Assembly (NCBI GenBank): GCA_964343805.1
Contig: CAYFLR010000040.1
Location: 1-54,662 of the forward strand
From: CAYFLR01 sp964343805
GTDB taxonomy: Bacteria; Bdellovibrionota_B; Oligoflexia; CAYFLR01
Length of the DNA stretch: 54,662 nucleotides
Direction: 5' to 3'
The translations under genes were made by a program, and so were the position numbers. Positions 1 through 8,860 of the stretch are shown in pieces. Positions within the stretch are counted from its first letter, which is position 1. Every line of letters starts with the position of its first letter. The notes beneath the pieces were generated by a model, which did no database searches, was not told the origin of the DNA, and was given only the letters and a program-made list of their open reading frames with translations.

Positions 1-29
1 GGTGTACTGTCCTTGCTCGTATTTTTTTT

Positions 30-55
30 GTCGCCTAGTGGATGCCCGTTTCTGT
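30..55. repeat. Dispersed repeat, copy A
   Basis: The core GTCGCCTAGTGGATG followed by CCGTTTCTGT matches two other copies near 23.26 and 23.36 kb with three or four changes. A T-run precedes the core in all three copies. It lies 19 bp beyond the stop codon of the neighbouring minus-strand gene, as copy C does for its own neighbour. The function is unknown. Confidence 0.7.
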
Positions 56-73
56 AAACGCAGGTTCACTGTA

Positions 74-1684
74 TTATTGATCTGTCCAAGCATACCTCTT
101 CAGAATCTCTTTTATATCATTTTGATGAGGATTTAGTTCCAATGACTTTTTAAGTAGGGCTTTCCCTTTTGCGAAGCGTCCCCATTCTAAATAGATTCGT
201 CCCAAGAGCGAAATGGATGGGAAAAAGTCGGCTTTGAGTTGGAGGGCACGAATGAGAGATCGTTCGGCCTCAGTATAATTCTTAATATGCCAGTAGGCAT
301 TGGCAAGGTTATGATGAGTTGCAGGGTATTTATCAGTTATTTGAATTGATTGGCGATAAAGGGAAATGGCTATAGGGAAGTCATCTCTATCGGCATAAGC
401 CATAGCCAGGTTATTATATGATTTAGCAGATTTAGGTTCATATTTTATGATGTGAGAGTAGAGGGTGAAGGGGGATTGCCAAACTTTGTTGTAATGGATT
501 GTTGAAATTCCGAGAGCCACTAAAATAGATAATCCAGCTGCTTTCCATTTCCAATTGTCCAAAAGTCTAAACTGAGAAGTATAATAGGCAAGAGCAAGAA
601 TTGACCCTACACCTGGCAATATAAACCAATGATCATAGAAGAGAGCATTGATTATCACCAGTAAATTGGAGGTGGGAAAACTGGCTAATAGAAACCAAAA
701 AAGAGCCAGAGAAATAACAGGCTGTTTTCGCCAATTAAAAATAAAAATAACAGTTATAGTTAATAAAAATAGGATGGAAAGAACCACTGTGGGATGGNNN
801 NNNNNNNTGAGGGAGGAATAAATAGACCAGGACCTTTCATGATGCAGGTCATAGGGAAATATCCAAAGGGAAAAGGCTTTAGGAAGAGTTGTGACGTAGG
901 TATAGATGCGGAAAAGTAGGTTTTCAGTGAACAGATTACTCTTATTATAAAAATTCAAAGTATTGACAAAGTTGAGGACAGTTAGGCGCAATATTCCGTA
1001 GAGAACTGGCAAACAAAAGAGGGGGAGCAGGCGCTTTGTATTTATTTTACCTCCTTCCATGAGTAAGAAAAGAGTTAAAAAGAAGGGAAAAAGAGCCATG
1101 CTCTCTTTTGAAAAAGCCGCTAGAAGAGCGCTGATCCAGCATATGAATAGGTTTTTCTTAAACCAGATCATGGCCTGAAAGAGAAACAAAAGACCGAGGA
1201 GATCACCCCGGCCTGAAATATAGGCCACAGCTTCGGACTGTAAGGGGTGCAGTGAAAAAAACAAGGTGGTAAACAGAGCGGGACGTCTTCCCGTCCAACC
1301 TCTGAGTAGAGTGAAAAGAGAGCATGCCATCAAAATATGAATGAGGATATTGGTGAGATGATGTCCCACTGGATTCAGCTTCCAGATTTGAAAATCAAGT
1401 AGGTGAGTGAGCGATTGCACTGGTCGATAGAGGTTACTATGAAAGCTACTTCCAGCAATAATGTTCTCAGTAAGTAAATTGGGTAAAAAGCTAAATGATC
1501 TTAAGTAGATGTTTTTTTGAATAAAATGCTCATCATCAAACAGAAAGTCTCCAATGAGGCAGTTTCCGAAGACTAAAAGAATAGAAAAAATTATAATTCC
1601 AAAAGCCCCAAAAGGCTTGACCTTTAGAAGTTTCTCCCTATTTAAAATACCAATACCCTGGAAAAACTGCTCTATTCTAGTCAT
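74..1684 (-). CDS. TMTC-like membrane glycosyltransferase with C-terminal TPRs
   Basis: This is a polytopic inner-membrane protein with about ten hydrophobic segments over residues 25-390, followed by roughly four tetratricopeptide repeats (about 405-525). The first periplasmic loop carries the acidic pair FDDE. The HPLQSEAVAYISGRGDLL-type motif that follows is characteristic of the TMTC/PMT-related GT-C family, which transfers sugars from lipid-linked donors on the periplasmic side. The substrate cannot be told from sequence, and the glycosyltransferase role is inferred from the family. A 10-N assembly gap falls inside the gene, so about four residues are unknown; the frame reads sensibly on both sides. 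The start codon follows a weak GGATAG site. It has no co-directional partner in the window and is divergent from the next lipoprotein gene. Confidence 0.8.
   Translation of the reverse strand: MTRIEQFFQGIGILNREKLLKVKPFGAFGIIIFSILLVFGNCLIGDFLFDDEHFIQKNIYLRSFSFLPNLLTENIIAGSSFHSNLYRPVQSLTHLLDFQIWKLNPVGHHLTNILIHILMACSLFTLLRGWTGRRPALFTTLFFSLHPLQSEAVAYISGRGDLLGLLFLFQAMIWFKKNLFICWISALLAAFSKESMALFPFFLTLFLLMEGGKINTKRLLPLFCLPVLYGILRLTVLNFVNTLNFYNKSNLFTENLLFRIYTYVTTLPKAFSLWIFPYDLHHERSWSIYSSLXXXXHPTVVLSILFLLTITVIFIFNWRKQPVISLALFWFLLASFPTSNLLVIINALFYDHWFILPGVGSILALAYYTSQFRLLDNWKWKAAGLSILVALGISTIHYNKVWQSPFTLYSHIIKYEPKSAKSYNNLAMAYADRDDFPIAISLYRQSIQITDKYPATHHNLANAYWHIKNYTEAERSLIRALQLKADFFPSISLLGRIYLEWGRFAKGKALLKKSLELNPHQNDIKEILKRYAWTDQ
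798..807. other. Assembly gap (10 N) inside the TMTC-like gene
   Basis: Ten consecutive N bases. The reading frame is continuous through ten bases with natural membrane sequence on both sides, so the true gap is probably close to this size. Confidence 0.98.
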
Positions 1685-1765
1685 TTGCTATCCAACTTGG
1701 GTTTTTGCTGTGTCTAATTGCTTGAAATTACAAATATAATAAGAAAAGTTTAAGCAATCTTATTA

Positions 1766-1793
1766 TTGTTACGATGGATAAATATACTAAATA
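1766..1793 (+). promoter_or_regulatory. Candidate sigma-70 promoter for the coiled-coil lipoprotein
   Basis: TTGTTA, a 16-base spacer and TAAATA lie about 50 bp upstream of the start codon at 1845. Matches are partial in an AT-rich region, so this is only a candidate. Confidence 0.4.
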
Positions 1794-1844
1794 ATTGGCA
1801 TATTGTATTTTCTTTTTTACTTAACATATTTTAAGGAGTTAAAG

Positions 1845-2849
1845 ATGAGAATTGTAGGTTGGTTTATGGGGCTAATGCTCGCAGGTAGTTTCTTCATTTC
1901 ATGTGCTGATGATGCAGCTGTGAAATCTGTAAGACACACCAGTAAGAAGAAAAATGATGATGGAACCAATGTGGTTTACTACATTTACACAGATTCATCT
2001 GGCTTTTTTAACTGGGATAGTGGCAACGATGACATCTTAGTTTATAAGTGTTCTACAACTCATAAGACTAAAGATGAATGTGCAGCTGATGGTGTAAGCC
2101 CTGAAACTGTACCTTATGATGAGTTTAAGGGGGCCCTTGAGACAAAGCTGGATGAAGCTTATGATGCACAAACTGCCAAATTAGAGTCGGTAGAAGATGA
2201 AATGGAAAAAATGCTCGATGATTATGATGATTTATTAGCCACTGAAGACGCTGGTGTAGCTGCTCTTAAAGCTAAAATTGAAAAGATTCAAGAGCAAAAA
2301 AGCGATATGGAAAGCACTGGTTGGTTCGGTTTTGGTCAAGGAATCGTAGCGGAAACAAAAGAGAAAATTGAAGAGGATACCGCTGCTAAAGCTGCTCTTA
2401 CCAGAGAGATTGAAGGAAAAATTGCTGCAGATGCTTCTTATAGTGGTGGCACCGAGCATACTGAAAAGCAAAAAATGATTGCTACTATTGATGAGCGTAT
2501 TATTTCTAATGAAGCAAAGTTAGCTGAGTTAAAAAACTCAGGAGATGCTTTAACCAAGGAAGTAGACGCGCTTAAAGTTAAATTAGACGCTCAGCAGGAA
2601 GTGGCAGCTGCCGACTTGGCTGAAATTAAGAAGAAAAGAGATGCTTGCAAGGAATCTTTCACAAAGCAAATTGCTGATCTAAAAGCTCAACATACAGCGG
2701 CTAATACCCCAGTTGAGAACAAACTGGCTGCTTTCAACAGTTTTTATGAGATGGTAAAAAGTGAAACCGAATACAATACTGATGCTGCCAATGCAGCCGC
2801 GATTCCTTTTAAAGATGAGATTTTTAAAGCCTTAGGAATTGAAGAATAA
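1845..2849 (+). CDS. Coiled-coil lipoprotein, unknown function
   Basis: A 334-residue protein starting at the ATG preceded by AAGGAG with good spacing; an upstream in-frame ATG at 1803 has no such site. The N-terminus is a hydrophobic signal peptide ending in FFISC, a slightly non-standard lipobox, with the lipidated cysteine at residue 20. Residues about 100-310 are rich in Glu, Lys, Ala and Asp with heptad-like spacing and should form long helices. The stretch before that has two cysteines about 10 residues apart. No known domain was recognised. It is monocistronic, followed by a strong bidirectional terminator. Confidence 0.85.
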   Translation: MRIVGWFMGLMLAGSFFISCADDAAVKSVRHTSKKKNDDGTNVVYYIYTDSSGFFNWDSGNDDILVYKCSTTHKTKDECAADGVSPETVPYDEFKGALETKLDEAYDAQTAKLESVEDEMEKMLDDYDDLLATEDAGVAALKAKIEKIQEQKSDMESTGWFGFGQGIVAETKEKIEEDTAAKAALTREIEGKIAADASYSGGTEHTEKQKMIATIDERIISNEAKLAELKNSGDALTKEVDALKVKLDAQQEVAAADLAEIKKKRDACKESFTKQIADLKAQHTAANTPVENKLAAFNSFYEMVKSETEYNTDAANAAAIPFKDEIFKALGIEE

Positions 2850-2879
2850 GAATTAAATTGATAATTAATTTATAAAAAA

Positions 2880-2914
2880 AAATCCCCTCTGGACATCGGG
2901 TCTGGAGGGGATTT
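2880..2914. terminator. Bidirectional rho-independent terminator
   Basis: The arms AATCCCCTC and GAGGGGATT enclose a 16-17 base loop, with a T-rich tract on the right and an A-run on the left. It sits between two convergent genes and can serve both. Confidence 0.85.
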
Positions 2915-2923
2915 TCTATTTTT

Positions 2924-3679
2924 TTACATAGCGGCCGAATTTAACATACAGGCGATCTGAACCCTTTGGTCACCTTGTACTAAAGTTCCCATGGGATCTT
3001 GATCTTTCATTTCAATAATCATTTGATTCACTCCACCCAGCATGCCTGGGTAGGTTAAAACCACGTTATTTCCTCTTTGATCCATTTCCGCTTTGGCTAA
3101 GTAGCCCATAGGATCGCTGACATAAAGAGTTCTTTTTCCCATATAAACAGTTCTTTTTAATTCGGTTTCATTTCCTTCTAGAAGAGTGGTGCAGGTCATC
3201 ATCAATTGACCAATGATTTCTCCCTTGGGTTCAGTAGGTACAACCGGTTGGACTGGGCTTTCCACATCTTTACAGCTCATTTTTCCCATAGGACCGAGAA
3301 CGTTAGCAATCATTTCTAGTTCACTATCTATGATGTATTGAATGGTTTCATCGGAAGATCGACCATCACATGTAATAGTGGTGGAACCAATTAATTTCTT
3401 ATAATAATCAGCCTCTTCTTGACTAATTTCTCCACTTTTTACAGCATCTTCAATGTCCTTTAGGGTTCCTGCAGATTTCTCCACTCGACAGACAGGTTGC
3501 TCATCTCCGGGTTGGTCTAATTCGGTAGAAATACGAGCTTCATTGCCGGTGATGCTAATGGTTAAGACAAAATCCTTACTAATGTATTGGTTTTTCTCTA
3601 CATCACATTGAACTGTGCGATCAGCAGCAAAGAGCGGTAAGCTTAAGAAAAAAGCGAGTGTCATTAGACTTAGTTTCAT
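2924..3679 (-). CDS. Secreted protein of unknown function
   Basis: A 251-residue protein with a classical signal peptide (MKLSLMTLAFFLSLPLFAA, cleavage expected near AFA/AA). The mature part contains five or six cysteines, consistent with disulfides in the periplasm or outside, and a short Pro-rich linker (residues about 148-158) separating two halves that may each be a small beta-rich domain. Both halves contain a pattern of Cys plus a Met/Gly-rich strand, so an internal duplication is possible but not clear. The start is supported by an AGGAGAT site about 7 bases upstream. No family was recognised. Confidence 0.75.
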   Translation of the reverse strand: MKLSLMTLAFFLSLPLFAADRTVQCDVEKNQYISKDFVLTISITGNEARISTELDQPGDEQPVCRVEKSAGTLKDIEDAVKSGEISQEEADYYKKLIGSTTITCDGRSSDETIQYIIDSELEMIANVLGPMGKMSCKDVESPVQPVVPTEPKGEIIGQLMMTCTTLLEGNETELKRTVYMGKRTLYVSDPMGYLAKAEMDQRGNNVVLTYPGMLGGVNQMIIEMKDQDPMGTLVQGDQRVQIACMLNSAAM

Positions 3680-4053
3680 AAAATAATCTCCTAAAAGAGG
3701 TTAATAAAAAAGAAAACTATATATATGAAAAGATAAGAGTAAGTCAAATAAATTATCATTAATATAAGAATAATTAAATTTTATATAAAATAACCCTTCT
3801 CGGGGAGGAAACTGCGAATCGGGGTTCTTAATACTTGGTTAAAATTTTGGCCCCTTGGCCATTTTTGTAATGTTATATTATTGGGTTAGGTATTTTGCCA
3901 GCTTTAAGTTTAAGTTACGACAAAAATGTCCGACCTTAGGGTGCTATGGATCTTTTTTGTTGGAATTTTGCTATTTGAAAGTGGTAGAATATGGGAGCTA
4001 TTAACAAAAACAAAATATATTTTTCTATTAACTTTTTTTAGGAGGTGTAAGCG
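3680..4053. other. Intergenic region with two divergent control regions
   Basis: These 374 bases contain no credible gene. Most is AT-rich. A GC-rich island at 3791-3830 stands out and could fold (AACCC against GGGTT at its ends). A small hairpin TGGCC-cctt-GGCCA followed by five T lies near 3850-3866. Near 3960-4000 a TTGGAA...TAGAAT pair with a 19-base spacer may be the promoter of the large lipoprotein gene. Confidence 0.5.
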
Positions 4054-7000
4054 ATGCGCAATTTGTTGTCTAAAAAATGGATGATATTACTGCTCATAGG
4101 CTGTTTTGGCCTAGCTGCATGTAATATCAACTTCGGAGGAAAAGACGATGACGAAGATGAGGAGTCGGAATCTCTCGAAGACAAAGCGAAAGGGTATGTA
4201 AAAGATCAAGCGTTATCGATTACAGGCTCTATGAATCTCGTTTCTTCAGGTGGCGGAGCCAAGCTGGTGAAAGGCGAGGAGTACAATTTTCATTTTAAAT
4301 GTGTCACCACACGTTTAGATGATCCTACCTCATGTATTGACAGTGTTGAAAATGAGGAATTTAGCTTGACCTGTCAAGAAGGCTTTTATGGAGCTTTCGG
4401 CTGTTTTATTCTTTCTGGAACAGATGAGAACAGTCTAGAAATTGCGGGAACGGTGACTTCCAGCCAGTTTAACATGGACAAAAATTCTACTAATGCCATG
4501 TTAGAGATCATTTTTGATCCTGAAACTGGTGCGGTACAAATTAAATCCTTCGAGCAATTTGCTGTAAAAGCAGATGGTACCAAGGAAGAGATTGATACCG
4601 TGGCGATTGACAGAGAAGTTCCTCCCGAGCTGCTGGAAGCTCTGGATGGTAAATTCTCTTCAGGTGAATATGATCTGACCATGTGTTTCCAAGGTTTTGA
4701 TAAGCATTACCTTACCGCCGCTGAGGGTGGATATGGAGAGGATTTTAAACCTGATTATGAGTCCATGTATGATGGCATTGGTGATAAATGTGACCATGGT
4801 GGAATGCAGCAAAAAGCCTACTTTAACTACTTAAAGGGTAGTGTTGAAAAGAAGCTTTTCCCACGCCTAGAGTCTTGGAGATCTTTCCAAGATTTTCAAA
4901 AGTGTTATCCCGATGGCCAACTTAAGTATCATCTTTCTGATGGAACCAATGAGTTTGTACCCGAAGGATCCGCTTTTGATGCCCGTGATCTGGTTGAAAA
5001 AATTGTTGAAAACAAATGGGCACCTACTGCAGCTCTTGAATTCCATACTCTATCTCAAGATGAGAACTATGCAGATAGTATAGAGAAGATGGAAGAAGAA
5101 AAAGAGCACATGAATAGCTTTTATGAGCATTACGACCTTGAGCCAACCAAAGCTAATATGAGAAAGCTGGTTGAACTCATCGGTACTGAATTCTATAAAG
5201 CTTTTGATAAAGCCAAATTTGACGGTAAAGCATGTGATATGAAATCTGTCGAAAAGGCTTTTGGAGAAGTTAACCTTCCTCCTACATTAATGGATGATGG
5301 ACCTGATGATGATGGCCCACATTTAGTAACGGCTGAAGGTAAAAGTGATGATCCGGTTCACAGATGCCATGATTATCGTCTTAAGAAAGCCAATGGAGCT
5401 AGCCAAGAAACTATGGATGAAATGAAAGAAGAGTTCATCTTATGGGGTATGAAGCAACTTGGTAGAGATCCAATGGAGAGAATTAAGGCCGAAGCTGATC
5501 TTCAGCTCGCTGACGCATTCCTTATGGCTATTGGTGAATCTCGTCATCAACAGCACAGTAATATGGACGAAATGGATAAAGAATTCAGAGAAGCTTGGGA
5601 AGCCCTCGATCCTTCTAAAGCTAGCGAAATGGCTGAAGAGGATCTGAAAAACCTAGCTCGCCTCTGGGGTGAATTTATCAAGCGTTGGGACTGGGAATTT
5701 GGTGAGAACCTTATGCTCGCTTCCGAGAAATTTGATAAAGCTCTCTTTAGCTGTGAAGCAGAGTTAGTAGCATCTAATCCTGGTCCTGGCCCCGGTCCTC
5801 ACGGTCCTGGCCCTGATGGTCCAAAGTATGGCGGTGAATTTCATGAGCCCGATGATATGCATCATGACTATGGCCCCATGGAGCCTTACCATGGTGAAGG
5901 TAATGATATGTACCAAGGGGGTATGTATTGCCCACCACCACCACCTGAGTTTACTGAATCAACTACAGGTAAAGAGTTTATCCTCCAATCACTTTCTTCT
6001 GGAAAGGGAATGGACGGAATGTCTCGCGTAGAAGAGATTAAAGTTAAACTCTGTGACAACGTTTGGGATCTTGATCTTACTAGATTTGCTCACCTTGTAA
6101 CTCCTTGGGTTGAAAAGAATCTCGATGTGAAAGGTTGGGAGCCACCTACCCTCAAGAAAAAAAATAAAGAAGAGGATTATGGTAAGGCGGCTAAGAGAGG
6201 TTACGAAAAGCTTATAAGCCTTTTAACATCCATCAAAGATGAGATGGTGGCTAATAAGATGAAGGGTTGTACCTATATTAAACTCAATGAAGAACTCCGA
6301 AGATTAGAAAAAGAAGAGTACTTCTGGGGCGGGGATATGGGACCAAAGCCCATGGATCACTTTGTAGATTGCTCTATGGAGTACAACTGGGGCAAACCAG
6401 AGTGTAAATGTTCAGGACCTGATTCTCATACTAAACCTGAATGTCAAACTGGAAATCCAGAAGACGTAGGAATTGACTGTAAGTATCAAAAAGATCACCC
6501 CATGTGTCAAGGTCACTTCGACCCCCATATGTGTAAGGGTAAAGGCCTTTGGGAAAATGATCCAAGGTGTGCTGCAGAATTATTCTATGGTTGGGAAACA
6601 TATCAAGGTTCAGATAAACCACCTCATGCAGAAGGACATATTCCTTTCTGTTATCAAGCTCACGATGGAAGTAAGGTTGAAGACCCTACCACATCTGAGT
6701 TCTATCATTCACCTGAGTGCCAATTCTATCATCAAGGATGCTCTGACCCTGCTAAAGTAGGTACTCAGCAGTGTTACTGTTTGCCAGGACATCCTTCTCA
6801 TTTCGATGAGTATGGACACCCTGTAGGACCTCCTGGAGATTGTGGAAGCTACGAATGTGAAATGCATGGTAACTGTGATGATATGACTGGTGATATGACT
6901 GGTGATATGACTGGTGATATGCACCTTACCAAGACCATGGGACCTGGTCCAAATTGTCATAATATGACAGATAAGAAAGCTCAGAATGCTTGTCAATACA

Positions 7001-7788
7001 TCATGGAGCGTGGATACAACTTCATAGAGGTATACAGAAGCACCAAGCTAAATACCATTTTAACAGCTCTTTTAAATGGTAAATTTGCTAAAAAAGAAGA
7101 CCTCATTTTTGAAATCAAAAAATTCATGAAATTATCTGGAAATGACTGGATGGATTGGATGATTGAGGAGATTAAGAGTCGTGGTCTAGATGTGGCCAAG
7201 CGTTTCTTAGCAGAGCATGTGGCTAGAGATGCCTTCCATAATGATTTAACCTATCGTGACACCATGAAGAAAATTGTTACTAACTCACAGTGTCTTTTCG
7301 ATGCAGGTATCTCTTGGGAGATGGCAGAAGTAGATGAAGATGGTAATGAAGTTTACCCTGTCTTCATTAGAGCTCCAGTAAAACGTGAGTTTGCTGGTGA
7401 AATCGACTTTGACCAAGAGGGTGGCGACATTCAAAAAGACATGTTCAGAATGGATGCGGCTCGCATGAACTTCCAAGGTGACTGCTACTGGGGTGAAGTA
7501 CAAAGGCTCTTCAAACTCAAGTTTGACGGCGATGAATTCAAAGCAAACTATGAGCGTGGCTTTGTTGACACCTGTCGTGATAAAGACAATGACGGTGGTG
7601 GCGATAAGGGACACCTAGTTGCTTCTAAAGGCAAAGGTGGAGACATGGGCGGCGACATGGGCGGTGATCACAAAGATCATGATGACCATGATGACCATGA
7701 TGACCATGATGACAAAGGTGGGGACAAAGGTCCTGGCGGTCATATGGAACGTCTAAAAATCTACGGAAAGAAATTCTCTCACGAGTAA
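4054..7788 (+). CDS. Giant Cys/His/Asp/Met-rich lipoprotein
   Basis: A 1244-residue exported lipoprotein. The start has an AGGAGGTG site, and the signal peptide ends in the lipobox LAAC (Cys23), followed by a Gly/Asp/Glu-rich linker. Residues about 50-210 look like a compact beta-rich domain with paired cysteines. The middle, about 215-750, is helical and acidic, interrupted near 575-630 by a Pro/Gly/His/Met-rich segment (PGPGPGPHGPGPDGP). Residues about 755-935 are very rich in Cys, His, Pro and Gly, with some 20 cysteines. There are two exact tandem repeats, of DMTG near 943 and of DDH near 1210. A metal-binding or strongly disulfide-bonded surface protein is an inference; no family was recognised. 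A strong terminator follows, so it is monocistronic. Confidence 0.85.
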   Translation: MRNLLSKKWMILLLIGCFGLAACNINFGGKDDDEDEESESLEDKAKGYVKDQALSITGSMNLVSSGGGAKLVKGEEYNFHFKCVTTRLDDPTSCIDSVENEEFSLTCQEGFYGAFGCFILSGTDENSLEIAGTVTSSQFNMDKNSTNAMLEIIFDPETGAVQIKSFEQFAVKADGTKEEIDTVAIDREVPPELLEALDGKFSSGEYDLTMCFQGFDKHYLTAAEGGYGEDFKPDYESMYDGIGDKCDHGGMQQKAYFNYLKGSVEKKLFPRLESWRSFQDFQKCYPDGQLKYHLSDGTNEFVPEGSAFDARDLVEKIVENKWAPTAALEFHTLSQDENYADSIEKMEEEKEHMNSFYEHYDLEPTKANMRKLVELIGTEFYKAFDKAKFDGKACDMKSVEKAFGEVNLPPTLMDDGPDDDGPHLVTAEGKSDDPVHRCHDYRLKKANGASQETMDEMKEEFILWGMKQLGRDPMERIKAEADLQLADAFLMAIGESRHQQHSNMDEMDKEFREAWEALDPSKASEMAEEDLKNLARLWGEFIKRWDWEFGENLMLASEKFDKALFSCEAELVASNPGPGPGPHGPGPDGPKYGGEFHEPDDMHHDYGPMEPYHGEGNDMYQGGMYCPPPPPEFTESTTGKEFILQSLSSGKGMDGMSRVEEIKVKLCDNVWDLDLTRFAHLVTPWVEKNLDVKGWEPPTLKKKNKEEDYGKAAKRGYEKLISLLTSIKDEMVANKMKGCTYIKLNEELRRLEKEEYFWGGDMGPKPMDHFVDCSMEYNWGKPECKCSGPDSHTKPECQTGNPEDVGIDCKYQKDHPMCQGHFDPHMCKGKGLWENDPRCAAELFYGWETYQGSDKPPHAEGHIPFCYQAHDGSKVEDPTTSEFYHSPECQFYHQGCSDPAKVGTQQCYCLPGHPSHFDEYGHPVGPPGDCGSYECEMHGNCDDMTGDMTGDMTGDMHLTKTMGPGPNCHNMTDKKAQNACQYIMERGYNFIEVYRSTKLNTILTALLNGKFAKKEDLIFEIKKFMKLSGNDWMDWMIEEIKSRGLDVAKRFLAEHVARDAFHNDLTYRDTMKKIVTNSQCLFDAGISWEMAEVDEDGNEVYPVFIRAPVKREFAGEIDFDQEGGDIQKDMFRMDAARMNFQGDCYWGEVQRLFKLKFDGDEFKANYERGFVDTCRDKDNDGGGDKGHLVASKGKGGDMGGDMGGDHKDHDDHDDHDDHDDKGGDKGPGGHMERLKIYGKKFSHE
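6880..6921 (+). repeat. Tandem 12-bp repeat inside the giant lipoprotein
   Basis: Three and a half identical copies of GATATGACTGGT encode repeated DMTG. Because the unit is a multiple of three, copy number changes keep the frame, so this is a likely length-variable site. Confidence 0.95.
7681..7713 (+). repeat. Tandem 9-bp repeat inside the giant lipoprotein
   Basis: Three full copies and one partial copy of GATGACCAT encode Asp-Asp-His triplets near the C-terminus. The repeat is in frame and flanked by GGDMGGDM and GGDKG sequence, suggesting a flexible metal-coordinating tail. Confidence 0.95.
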
Positions 7789-7824
7789 TACTTTCTAGAG
7801 ATTAACTCTCTATGAGACTAAAGG

Positions 7825-7857
7825 CTCGGTGGCTTCGGCTGCCGGGTCTTTTTTTTT
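7825..7857 (+). terminator. Rho-independent terminator after the giant lipoprotein
   Basis: A nine-pair stem (CTCGGTGGC with GCTGCCGGG, two G-U pairs) is closed by a UUCG tetraloop and followed by a run of nine T. Confidence 0.9.
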
Positions 7858-7921
7858 GAAAAAATAAATGAGACATAGTAAACTAGGTGCGAACCTTAAA
7901 TCAATTATTGTGAGTGAAGTT

Positions 7922-8785
7922 ATGAAATTAACAACTTTCTTATTTGCAGTTTCAGCTATTGTGGGAGTGTATTTAGTAACGGCTTTTAATCTCTCTTCTT
8001 GGCCCTTCACAAAACCTGTTAAAAAAAGGGTCAATGTGGTGCAAAAGAAAGAAGTATCCAAATCTGATAAGGCCACCTCTGCTTATCTTGCCTCTAAACT
8101 TCTTATGAAAGAGAGGCAGTATGCTAAAGCCTTTGTCCTATTAAAAAAGTCAGCCGGCTCTGGCCATTTACCAGCCATTAAAGATTTGGCCCTAACTTAT
8201 TATTTGGGACGAGGCATGCCACGCCCTGATTATAAACAGGCTTATACTTGGTTTCAAAGGGCCATGGAAAAAGGAGACGCTTGGTCCACAGCCAAATTAG
8301 GCTATCTTTATCAGATGGGGTACGGCACTCCTAAGGATATTGATCAGGCTTTGAAACTCTATCAGCAAGCTGCCAGCCAGGGTGAAAAAACTGCCATGAC
8401 CGCCTTAGGGAGGATTTACTTTTACGGTAAAGAAAGGCCAAGAAATCTAAAGGTGGCAGAAGACTGGTTAAAAAGTGCGATGGAGCAGGGAAGTGTGGAT
8501 GCCATGGTTGAAATGTCTCATCTTTATAATGCAAAAGGCCCTCTTTACAATGTGAGCAAATCCAATGATTTGCTGTCCGATGCGGCCCAAAAGGGACATA
8601 TGGCCGCTCAATATCTGTTTGGTTTTCGTTTAGATAAAGGCATTGGAATAGAAGCAAACAGTGAAAGAGCTATTCATTATTATGCTCAAGCAGCGAAACA
8701 AGGACATCGGGGGGCGAAAGCAGCACTACATGCACTCAGAGCCAAATTAAAAAGCGAAGAAATCCGAAAAAAATATGGGAAATAA
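7922..8785 (+). CDS. Sel1-like repeat protein, membrane-anchored or secreted
   Basis: A protein of about 287 residues with one hydrophobic N-terminal segment (residues about 3-22) and then about six Sel1-type TPR-like repeats, each of 36 residues with the A..LG.LY..G.G pattern. Such repeats form an alpha solenoid used for protein binding. The signal-like segment places it in the periplasm or anchored in the inner membrane. An in-frame ATG at 7868 would add 18 residues, but it lies only ten bases after the previous gene's terminator and would give no obvious signal peptide start, so 7922 is preferred. Neither start has a strong ribosome binding site. The partner is unknown. Confidence 0.85.
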   Translation: MKLTTFLFAVSAIVGVYLVTAFNLSSWPFTKPVKKRVNVVQKKEVSKSDKATSAYLASKLLMKERQYAKAFVLLKKSAGSGHLPAIKDLALTYYLGRGMPRPDYKQAYTWFQRAMEKGDAWSTAKLGYLYQMGYGTPKDIDQALKLYQQAASQGEKTAMTALGRIYFYGKERPRNLKVAEDWLKSAMEQGSVDAMVEMSHLYNAKGPLYNVSKSNDLLSDAAQKGHMAAQYLFGFRLDKGIGIEANSERAIHYYAQAAKQGHRGAKAALHALRAKLKSEEIRKKYGK

Positions 8786-8787
8786 AA

Positions 8788-8818
8788 AAAGGCTGGGCGA
8801 CCATGGAGCCCAGCCTTT
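8788..8818. terminator. Bidirectional rho-independent terminator
   Basis: The perfect 11-base arms AAAGGCTGGGC and GCCCAGCCTTT surround a nine-base loop, with A-rich and T-rich flanks, between convergent genes. Confidence 0.92.
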
Positions 8819-8860
8819 CTTTATAAACTAGATTAAGGAGTTGATCTAGTTCGTGTTCGT

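Noticed and set aside
6473..6760. Open frames of 95 codons within the giant lipoprotein on both strands
   Set aside because: They follow from the biased composition of the real coding frame and have no ribosome binding sites or family features.
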